Assembly: GCA_019419645.1 (NCBI GenBank)
Contig: DXZN01000021.1
Coordinates: forward strand, 1 to 28,981
Length of the DNA: 28,981 nt
Source of the DNA: Collinsella sp.
GTDB taxonomy: Bacteria; Actinomycetota; Coriobacteriia; Coriobacteriales; Coriobacteriaceae
Direction: 5' to 3'
The notes below the pieces were generated by a model, which did not search any database, was not told where the DNA came from, and saw only the letters and a program-made list of their open reading frames with translations. The number at the start of each line of letters is the position of its first letter. Positions within the stretch are counted from its first letter, which is position 1. The position numbers and the translations under genes were made by a program. Positions 16,548 to 22,692 of this stretch are shown one piece after another.

Positions 16548-16583
16548 CATATGCCCGACTGGTATATGCCAGTCGGGCATATG
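16548..16583 (+). terminator. Perfect hairpin after the regulator gene
   Basis: CATATGCCCGACTGG (16548-16562) pairs fully with 16569-16583 around TATATG, followed by only three T. It starts two bases after the regulator stop codon and probably ends that transcript, separating regulator from PTS operon. Confidence 0.7.
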
Positions 16584-16647
16584 TTTCGACACTGATATCG
16601 TCAATTTGAATCTCAACTGTCGATAACTTCACAATTCCTGTTTATCT

Positions 16648-16678
16648 GCGCCCCTGGGTTGTTGCAACCCAGGGGCGC
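16648..16678. promoter_or_regulatory. Perfect hairpin upstream of the PTS operon
   Basis: GCGCCCCTGGGTTG (16648-16661) is an exact complement of 16665-16678 with a 3-base loop. No T-run follows on either strand. In the leader region of the PTS operon it could be an RNA structure or a protein-binding palindrome; the choice cannot be made from sequence. Confidence 0.45.
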
Positions 16679-16694
16679 CTGTCGATTCGGCGCG

Positions 16695-16708
16695 TTGCCG
16701 GCCGGCAA
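16695..16708. promoter_or_regulatory. 14-bp palindrome, candidate operator of the PTS operon
   Basis: TTGCCGGCCGGCAA is a perfect 14-bp palindrome 115 bases before the EIIB start codon. Such a site could bind a dimeric regulator, the LevR-like protein encoded upstream being the obvious candidate. This is inference from symmetry and location. I looked for a sigma-54 type GG/GC promoter here and did not find a convincing one. Confidence 0.35.
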
Positions 16709-16822
16709 GGGGACTCGTGCCGCTATCTTGGGGTCAGCAAGAGATGAGGGCGCGTGATTACCACGGCTGCCCTCTCAAGGGAGCGGGTTTTGACCCCGCA
16801 AGTTTGGAAAGGAAGGGTTGCA

Positions 16823-17311
16823 ATGAGCATCGTCGCAGGGCGCATCGATTATCGACTCCTGCACGGCATCGTCCAGGGTTTCTGGTGTCCCACCTATGCC
16901 ACGCAGCGCACGATGATTATCGACGACGCCACGGCCAATGACGAGGTGCGGAAAGCCGCCATGAAGCTTTCGAAGCCCTCGGGTCAGGCACTTTCGATTA
17001 TCACGGAGGAGAAGGCCCTCACCAATTTTAAAGCCGGTAAATACGACAACCATACCGTGTTTACCATCGCTCGCGATCCGCAGACGTTTCTCGATCTCAT
17101 CGAGGCTGGGCAAAAGATCCCGGTGCTCACGCTGGGGCTCACGGAGCTTCCCCCCGAGGGCACCCCGGGCGTCCAAGCGGGGCGCCGCGCCTTCATCAAG
17201 GAGGAGGACATCCCGGTTTATCAGAAGATCGCAGCCTCTGGGACCAAGGTCGAGGTCCGCTATATGACCACCGACAAACCTGTGCCCATCTCAGAGTTCA
17301 TCTCGTTGTAA
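16823..17311 (+). CDS. PTS system mannose/sorbose family EIIB component
   Basis: A 162-residue cytosolic EIIB domain of the mannose-fructose-sorbose PTS family. It accepts phosphate from EIIA and passes it to the incoming sugar. RIDYRLLHGIVQGFW at residues 7-21 is the family signature, with His14 as the phosphorylation site. IIDDATANDEVRKAAMKLSKP and LTLGLTELPPEG follow the usual EIIB pattern, and the length is normal for a free-standing subunit. ATG 16823 has the strong purine run GGAAAGGAAGGG upstream; an in-frame ATG at 16754 would add 23 residues before the conserved start. First gene of the operon, followed 15 bases later by EIIC. The sugar cannot be named from sequence. Confidence 0.92.
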   Translation: MSIVAGRIDYRLLHGIVQGFWCPTYATQRTMIIDDATANDEVRKAAMKLSKPSGQALSIITEEKALTNFKAGKYDNHTVFTIARDPQTFLDLIEAGQKIPVLTLGLTELPPEGTPGVQAGRRAFIKEEDIPVYQKIAASGTKVEVRYMTTDKPVPISEFISL

Positions 17312-17326
17312 GGAAAGGTGATAGAC

Positions 17327-18109
17327 GTGGAAGTCAACGCACTTCAGTTTGCCCTGCTTGTCATCCTTGCGGGTTTCCGTACGGTTGACGGGTACGCTAC
17401 CCAGATGATTCCTAACATGCATGCGCTTGTATGCTGGCTCACTGGCATCATCCTGGGTGATCCCAATGTCGGCCTGATCGTCGGCGGTACCATCCAGCTC
17501 ATGTCCATGGGTGCCGTGGGCCTGGGCGGCTCCTCCGCTCCCGACTACGGCATGGCGGGCATGGTCGCCACAGTCACGGCCTGCATCACCGGCAACGACG
17601 ATGTGTCCGTCGGTCTTGCCATCGGTGTCGTCGTCGCCATGCTCTACGTGCAGCTCGACGTCATCTTCAAGATCTACAACTCCTGGGTCTTCAAGGTCAT
17701 CCGCGGCTACGCCGTCAAGCGCGATTACAAGAAGATGCTTGCCTCGTGCTTCCTGTCCCACGTGTGGCTGTTCCTCCAGGGTGCGCTCCCGATGGTCATC
17801 GTCCTTGCCTTTGGCAAGTCCGCGGTCGAGGCCACCAATGCCTTCATGCCCGCTTGGTTCACCGGCGGCCTTTCCATCGCCGCGGGCGTCCTGCCTGTCA
17901 CCGGCTTCGCCATCCTTCTGACCTTCATGCCGGTCAAGAAGTTCTACGCGTTCCTGATCGCCGGCTACGTGCTCGCTGCCTACCTCAACCTCTCCGTCCT
18001 GCCCATCGCGCTGCTCGGTGCCGTCGTCGCTATCGAGTACTTCCGTCTCAAGTCTGAGACCCCCGCCGTCGCCGTTGCCGAGATTGGAGGCGAGCTCGAA
18101 GATGAGTAA
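17327..18109 (+). CDS. PTS system mannose/sorbose family EIIC component
   Basis: A 260-residue integral membrane EIIC subunit of the mannose/sorbose PTS family, forming the sugar-translocating channel together with EIID. Hydrophobic segments cover most of the protein. The conserved stretch VGGTIQLMSMGAVGLGGSSA at about residues 52-71 is typical and lines the substrate path. GTG 17327 is preferred over GTG 17318 because AAGGAAAGG lies 8 bases before it. The stop codon overlaps the start of the EIID gene by 8 bases, indicating translational coupling. Confidence 0.92.
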   Translation: MEVNALQFALLVILAGFRTVDGYATQMIPNMHALVCWLTGIILGDPNVGLIVGGTIQLMSMGAVGLGGSSAPDYGMAGMVATVTACITGNDDVSVGLAIGVVVAMLYVQLDVIFKIYNSWVFKVIRGYAVKRDYKKMLASCFLSHVWLFLQGALPMVIVLAFGKSAVEATNAFMPAWFTGGLSIAAGVLPVTGFAILLTFMPVKKFYAFLIAGYVLAAYLNLSVLPIALLGAVVAIEYFRLKSETPAVAVAEIGGELEDE

Positions 18110-18983
18110 CTTCTTCAAGCCCAAGGATTTCAAGGATTTCGATGAGGCATCCGCTCCCGTTCAGCTGCCCGATGGCACGTACGAGCCTGTCCTGACCGAC
18201 GAGGATCTCAAGATCTGCTCCAGGCGTATGTGCCTCATGGACACTGCTGCGTACTCCTATGCCACGCAGAATGCCCCGTGCGCTATGTTCGCCTCGTACT
18301 ATGCTCTGCGCAAGATCTATGGCAACGACGAGGACGCTTTTAACGTTGCGATCTTGAATCAGCTCGACTGCGTGTTCAACGCGACTCCTCCCGTTTCGGG
18401 CCTGCTGCTTGGCGCCGGTCTCGCCATCGAGGATAAGGGACATCTCAACGGCGTCAACGCCGAGAACGACCTCAAGGTCGGCCTCATGGGTCCTATCTCG
18501 GGCATCGGTGACGTCTTTATCTGGCTGTTGCCCATGACCATCTTTGGCTCCATCGCTGGCTACATGGCTCAGCAGGGAAGCCCTGTCGGCATCCTGCTCT
18601 GGATCGCCATGTGGGTCGCCCTGTATTTCTGGCGCATGCAGAACTACGTCCAGGGTTACAAGGCAGGTGCCTCCGTCGTCACTAAGATGGGCGATAAGCT
18701 TAATATCCTTACTGACGCAGCCTCGATTCTCGGCCTCACCGTGGTGGGTTCGCTCATCTACAGCTCTGTCAAGATTTCCACGCCGCTTACCTTTGCGTAT
18801 GGTGAGATCTCGCTTGGCATCCAGGAGGGCGTGCTCGACCAGATTTTCCCCAACCTGTTGGCCGTCTTGCTTGCGGTGCTCGTCTACAAGCTGATTAAGA
18901 AGGGCGTTAAGCTCAACTGGATCATCTTGGGCATCCTGGCTGTGAGTTGTGTCTGCGCGGGTTTCGGCATCCTCGCCGTCTAA
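18102..18983 (+). CDS. PTS system mannose/sorbose family EIID component
   Basis: A 293-residue EIID subunit, which occurs only in the mannose-family PTS and partners EIIC in the membrane. After a roughly 45-residue polar N-terminus come family blocks such as YALRKIYGNDEDAFNVAI, LNQLDCVFNATPPVSGLLLG and VGLMGPISGIGDVFIWLLPM. Hydrophobic helices cluster at the C-terminal end (about 140-185 and 245-293). Start ATG 18102 overlaps the EIIC stop by 8 bases, with GGAGG at 18086-18090. The gene is followed by a 216-base gap packed with hairpins before EIIA. Confidence 0.92.
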   Translation: MSNFFKPKDFKDFDEASAPVQLPDGTYEPVLTDEDLKICSRRMCLMDTAAYSYATQNAPCAMFASYYALRKIYGNDEDAFNVAILNQLDCVFNATPPVSGLLLGAGLAIEDKGHLNGVNAENDLKVGLMGPISGIGDVFIWLLPMTIFGSIAGYMAQQGSPVGILLWIAMWVALYFWRMQNYVQGYKAGASVVTKMGDKLNILTDAASILGLTVVGSLIYSSVKISTPLTFAYGEISLGIQEGVLDQIFPNLLAVLLAVLVYKLIKKGVKLNWIILGILAVSCVCAGFGILAV

Positions 18984-19010
18984 GCACTTTCCACCTGTTT
19001 CCTTCCTTTT

Positions 19011-19133
19011 GCCGGGAGGCCTTCCCCGAGCCTCCCGGCGTGCCGCGGGCACCATCCCGTGGCAACGGTTCGTGCTCGAACCGTTCCATAGCAGCCGCCG
19101 CATCTTTCCTACACGCCGCGGCGGCTGCTATGG
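19011..19133. repeat. Cluster of four consecutive hairpins between EIID and EIIA genes
   Basis: Four stems follow one another. Stem 1 is 19011-19020 with 19030-19039 (10 bp). Stem 2 is 19041-19049 with 19056-19064 (9 bp, one G-U). Stem 3 is 19064-19072 with 19077-19085 (9 bp). Stem 4 is 19086-19101 with 19118-19133 (16 bp, perfect). None has a T-run, so they are probably not ordinary terminators. Likely roles are processing or stabilising the EIIB-C-D message, or lowering expression of the genes beyond. Confidence 0.75.
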
Positions 19134-19199
19134 GATGATTCGTCTAGACGATGTTCCGCCACTACATGGGTCGTCGTTTTCGGTTCAAGGAGATAGTTT

Positions 19200-19601
19200 A
19201 TGAGACACGTCGTGCTCGCATCGCATCATCGGTTTGCTCAGGGGCTTGCCGACACGCTTGAATTCCTGGGTGCCAAATGCGACTTCCACGTTATCTGCGC
19301 CTATGTCGACGATCAGCCGCTCGAGCCTCAGGTCGCCGCGGTGTTCGAACGATTTGGCCCAGATGACGAGGTACTTGTTCTGACCGATATTCTTGCCGGC
19401 AGCGTCAACCAGAAGTTCATGCCCTATGTGGGACCTAATGTGTTCGTGGTTGCCGGCGTGAACGTTGTGCTCGCTATGGAGCTTTGCCTGGCGCCGATGC
19501 CTCTTACCAACGAGGGGATCGAGGAGGCCATTGCCATGGCCGGTCAGTCCATCAAGCTGCTCAACACCATTCAGGTCGAAGATGACGAGGCCGACGAATA
19601 G
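19200..19601 (+). CDS. PTS system mannose family EIIA component
   Basis: A 133-residue EIIA-Man domain that takes phosphate from HPr and passes it to EIIB. The start VVLASHHRFAQGLADTLEFL matches the family, with His9 at the position of the active His10 of E. coli EIIA-Man. DEVLVLTDILAGSVNQKFMP (about 61-80) matches the conserved Thr-Asp-loop and the helix after it. ATG 19200 has AAGGAGA 7 bases upstream. It follows the hairpin cluster and precedes the Nif3-like gene by 15 bases. The LevR-like regulator carries a related domain, so both may compete for the same phosphate flow. Confidence 0.9.
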   Translation: MRHVVLASHHRFAQGLADTLEFLGAKCDFHVICAYVDDQPLEPQVAAVFERFGPDDEVLVLTDILAGSVNQKFMPYVGPNVFVVAGVNVVLAMELCLAPMPLTNEGIEEAIAMAGQSIKLLNTIQVEDDEADE

Positions 19602-19616
19602 ATAAGAGGCTATACC

Positions 19617-20483
19617 ATGCTCATCAGTGAGGTCATCCAGCACGTCAAAGACTATAGCTTCGGCATCGATTCGCTCACCGGCAAGTCGATCGACGAGGGG
19701 GCCACGCGCGACAAAGTGCTCTATGGCAACACCGCTCAGGAATGCACCGGAATCGTGACGTGCATCTGGCCCACGGTCAACGTCATCAAGAAAGCACGCG
19801 AGCTCGGCGCCAACTGCATTATCAGCCACGAGGCCATTTTCTGGAACCATGGTGACCATCAGGATGCGGTTGGCAGCACGTTGGCTTTCAAGGCTAAGAA
19901 GGAGCTGCTCGATGATTGGGGTGGCGCGGTCTGGCGCTGCCATGATTTCATCCATTCCCGTGTGCCCATCGATACGGACGGAGCCATGGCCGACGGCATC
20001 TTCTATGGTCTGGCCTGGAAGCTCGGCTGGCTTGATTATCGCGTGGGCGACGATAAAGGCTCCTGTCTCGAGTATGAGATTCCCGAGACGGATGCCACCG
20101 AGCTTGCCAGCGAGCTGGTCGTAAAGCTTGGGCTCAACGGCACGCGCATCGCCGGCGATCCGCATGCTCGTGTGCACCGCGTGCGCGTGCCCATGCATGT
20201 AATGGGCAATGCCAAGGACGACACGCATGAAATCAACGAGACCGATGTCCATGGCGATGACTGTCTCATGACCATGGAATTTATCGATTTCACCACGTGC
20301 GAGTACATCTGTGATGCCGGCATGCTCGGACAAAACAAGTGTGCCATCACCATCGGTCACTTCAACCTCGAAGAGCCGGGTATGGAGTATATGGTGCGAT
20401 GGCTGCCCGAAGCGCTGGGGACCGATGCGATACCTGCGACGTTTGTGCGCATGGAGGATGCGTACTGCTACGTTGTCGCCTAA
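19617..20483 (+). CDS. Nif3/DUF34 family dinuclear metal protein
   Basis: A 288-residue member of the Nif3-like (DUF34, formerly 'GTP cyclohydrolase I type 2') family, whose members form toroidal hexamers with a two-metal site per subunit. GIVTCIWPTVNVIKKARELG and CIISHEAIFWNHGDH (His71, with further His nearby) match the N-terminal metal-binding half; many relatives have His-His where this has Ser-His-Glu. GHFNLEEPGMEYMVRWLPEA near residues 246-265 matches the C-terminal metal motif (GH-x-x-x-E). The biochemical role of the family is largely unsettled. Being 15 bases behind EIIA ties it to metabolism of the imported sugar, perhaps as a metal-dependent hydrolase. RBS AGAGG precedes ATG 19617. 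Confidence 0.8.
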   Translation: MLISEVIQHVKDYSFGIDSLTGKSIDEGATRDKVLYGNTAQECTGIVTCIWPTVNVIKKARELGANCIISHEAIFWNHGDHQDAVGSTLAFKAKKELLDDWGGAVWRCHDFIHSRVPIDTDGAMADGIFYGLAWKLGWLDYRVGDDKGSCLEYEIPETDATELASELVVKLGLNGTRIAGDPHARVHRVRVPMHVMGNAKDDTHEINETDVHGDDCLMTMEFIDFTTCEYICDAGMLGQNKCAITIGHFNLEEPGMEYMVRWLPEALGTDAIPATFVRMEDAYCYVVA

Positions 20484-20498
20484 CAAATAGAAAAACGT

Positions 20499-20535
20499 GC
20501 CCGGGACGGCCTATGCGTCAAGCCTGGGCTTTTTT
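20499..20535 (+). terminator. Terminator-like hairpin inside the PTS operon
   Basis: GCCCGGG (20499-20505) pairs with CCTGGGC (20523-20529, one G-U), an inner GACG/CGTC stem adds pairs, and a T6 run follows. It lies between the Nif3-like gene and the ceramidase-like gene, whose ribosome-binding site begins 4 bases later. Partial termination here would lower expression of the last two genes. Confidence 0.7.
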
Positions 20536-20550
20536 GAATGGAGGAAAGCC

Positions 20551-21783
20551 GTGAAGGCCGCAAGTGTTTCCGTCGGTATCGCACCTCAAGGTAAATTCTG
20601 GATGGAGGGCTATATCCACCCCATCCGAAAAGAGCCGGGGCTCGGCATCCACGACGAGCCGCGCGCGACGCTGCTTTTGGTCGAGGTCGAAGGCGTGCGG
20701 ACGCTATTCGTTTCGATCGATGTGTGCGTTCTCAAGGCTGAGACGACTGCCGCGATGAGGACGGGGCTGTCGGGCTTGTTGGGGATCGAGGTGGGGCACA
20801 TCGTCATCAACTCGATCCACACGCATTCTGCGGCGAACGGATTCGGGGGAGCTGGGTCCATGGACATTCCCACCACGCCGGGATACGTCGAGTATGTGAC
20901 TGGGTTGGTGCTTCAGGCCGCGACGCGGCTTTGCGATTATGAACGGGACGTTAAGGCCCAGATGCTCATACGTCATGTGCGCGGCTGGTACTCGAATCGT
21001 AACGATGCCGAGCTTCCGTTCGACGATGAGGCCCTGATTTTGCGCTTTGTGTATGAGGATGGGTCCGTTGCGGGTGCCATGCTCAACTTCAACTGTCACG
21101 CGACGGTCGTCGGACCCACCAACCGACTGCTCACGACCGATGTCCAGGGCGGGGTGCGCGACGAACTCGTCGATTGGATTGGCTGCGTGCCCTATATCTT
21201 TACGGGTGCCTCGGGCGACCTGGGCAACCGACAGTTCCGCCAGGGTAATGATTTCGCCGAGCTCCGACGTGTCGCCAACGGTATTGCCGGCGAGATCATG
21301 AAGGGGACCTTCGAGCCGGTCGAGCTTTCGGCACCCAAAGTGAGCCGTTTTTCGCACCATGTCCACTACAACAACGAACAGTTCTACCCTGAGTACCAAA
21401 AGCAGCTTGACGAGGTGCTCGAGGTACTCGCCAACAATCCCACCTTCGACGAGAAGAAGCTCGCTGATACCGAGAAAGCTATGCTCGAGGACCAGCTCGA
21501 GCGCCACGAGATGGACTTTACCGTAGAGATAACTACGCTCGACTTTGGCAGCGTGGTGTTCGCGACCTTCCCTGGCGAGCTGGCGAGCGAGCTTGGCGCC
21601 TACATTAGGGAGTTGTTTGCGGGAACGGGTAAGCATCCGGTGGTGATTGGCTACGCCAATGATTATCAGGGGTACTTTGTCGCGGCACACACTTATGGCG
21701 GCACGAGCTACGAGAGCTATGTGACGCAGATGCCCAAAGGTTGGACCGAGAAGATGCTCGAGTCCTATCGGGGGCAACTGTGA
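20551..21783 (+). CDS. Neutral/alkaline ceramidase-like hydrolase, cytosolic
   Basis: A 410-residue protein resembling the N-terminal catalytic domain of neutral/alkaline ceramidases. These are zinc amidases that cleave an N-acyl bond. NSIHTHSAANG (88-98, His90 and His92) and NFNCHATVVG (179-188, His183) match zinc-ligand motifs, LLTTDVQGGVRDEL follows at 193-206, and GASGDLGNR (219-227) corresponds to the conserved GD-x-x-x-N block. Ceramidases are normally secreted and over 600 residues; this one has no signal peptide and lacks the C-terminal domain, so it probably acts in the cytosol. In a PTS operon it may deacylate or otherwise hydrolyse an imported phosphorylated sugar derivative (inference). 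GTG 20551 has GGAGGA 5 bases upstream. The last 4 bases overlap the HAD gene. Confidence 0.72.
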   Translation: MKAASVSVGIAPQGKFWMEGYIHPIRKEPGLGIHDEPRATLLLVEVEGVRTLFVSIDVCVLKAETTAAMRTGLSGLLGIEVGHIVINSIHTHSAANGFGGAGSMDIPTTPGYVEYVTGLVLQAATRLCDYERDVKAQMLIRHVRGWYSNRNDAELPFDDEALILRFVYEDGSVAGAMLNFNCHATVVGPTNRLLTTDVQGGVRDELVDWIGCVPYIFTGASGDLGNRQFRQGNDFAELRRVANGIAGEIMKGTFEPVELSAPKVSRFSHHVHYNNEQFYPEYQKQLDEVLEVLANNPTFDEKKLADTEKAMLEDQLERHEMDFTVEITTLDFGSVVFATFPGELASELGAYIRELFAGTGKHPVVIGYANDYQGYFVAAHTYGGTSYESYVTQMPKGWTEKMLESYRGQL

Positions 21784-22619
21784 CAGCGCCGGGTCTGTTG
21801 GCACCGCGAGCGGGCGAGCTCGCTGTCGGATTCTTTGATGTTGACGGAACGCTGGTCTATCGCGACCCCGAGACGGGGCCTGGCAGCGTGCCGAACGAGC
21901 GGGTTTGCCAGGCTATCCGGGCGTTTGCCCGTGCGGGTGGGGTGCCCATCATTGCGTCGGGGCGAGCCATGCCTGGACTCGTGCAGCTGTTCGATTTATT
22001 GCCTTTCCGCGGCTGCGTGAGTCTGGACGGTGCCTACGTTCAGCTCGACGGCGAGGTCATTGCCGACCGATGCTTCGATCGCGTCATGCTGGAACAGATG
22101 GTCTCCGAGATGATCCGGTGCAGGATGGCGGCTTTTTTCGAGGGAACGGACGGTTGTGTCGAGCTTTCGCCTACGGGGGAAAGTCTGTATGACTGGGGCG
22201 AGGTCGCCTGTGATTTGGAAGGCATGGCTCGCGCTAACCCGTCGCTGCGATTTGGCAAGGTCGACTTTATTGACGTCGCGATGCAGGCATATCGAAAAAG
22301 CGAGTATCTTCGGTGCGAGCTCGGCTACTACGACGTGGGCGATGGGTGCCACGAGCTGGTGATGCCGGGTGTCAATAAGGGGTCGGGATTGCGGCTTTTA
22401 GCGGACAGGGTCGAGCGAGGACTGCCGGATGGCTTTCGAAGGGTGCGAACTTATGCGTTCGGCGACTCGGAAAACGACCTTGCGATGCTCGAAGCCGCGG
22501 ATGTGTCCGTCGCGATGGGGCAAGCGGCGTCGCATGTGCGCGAGGCCGCCGATTATGTGACCGATTCCTGCGCCGAGGACGGTGTGGCGACGGCGCTGGA
22601 AGCGCTCGGCCTTATCTAA
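21780..22619 (+). CDS. HAD superfamily (Cof-type) phosphatase
   Basis: A 279-residue HAD hydrolase with a Cof-type C2 cap. Motif I is FFDVDGTL with nucleophile Asp20 and general acid Asp22, motif II IIASGR, motif III Lys in NKGSG, and motif IV FGDSENDLAML. Such enzymes usually remove phosphate from sugar phosphates or similar small molecules in the cytosol. The GTG start at 21780 overlaps the ceramidase-like stop (GTGA), showing translational coupling. The gene closes the PTS-linked operon, so dephosphorylation of a product of the imported sugar is a reasonable role. It is a paralogue of the HAD gene at 25297; both end with nearly the same pattern (VADYVTD-like, then a C-terminal GLI). Confidence 0.88.
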   Translation: MTAPGLLAPRAGELAVGFFDVDGTLVYRDPETGPGSVPNERVCQAIRAFARAGGVPIIASGRAMPGLVQLFDLLPFRGCVSLDGAYVQLDGEVIADRCFDRVMLEQMVSEMIRCRMAAFFEGTDGCVELSPTGESLYDWGEVACDLEGMARANPSLRFGKVDFIDVAMQAYRKSEYLRCELGYYDVGDGCHELVMPGVNKGSGLRLLADRVERGLPDGFRRVRTYAFGDSENDLAMLEAADVSVAMGQAASHVREAADYVTDSCAEDGVATALEALGLI

Positions 22620-22651
22620 GGGGCTTCACCAGAGGTATCGTCAAAATAGCG

Positions 22652-22690
22652 AATGGGGCAAACGGGGTTACCCGTTTGCCCCATTTTTGT
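22652..22690 (+). terminator. Rho-independent terminator of the PTS-linked operon
   Basis: A perfect 15-bp stem (22652-22666 with 22671-22685) with loop GTTA is followed by a short T-run. It ends the plus-strand operon just before the convergent rlmKL-like gene, whose stop codon is at 22693. Confidence 0.88.
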
Positions 22691-22692
22691 GT

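Noticed and set aside
16584..16822. Sigma-54 (-24/-12) promoter expected from a LevR-type regulator
   Set aside because: No convincing TGGCAC-N5-TTGC arrangement was found, and sigma-54 is generally absent in Actinobacteria.
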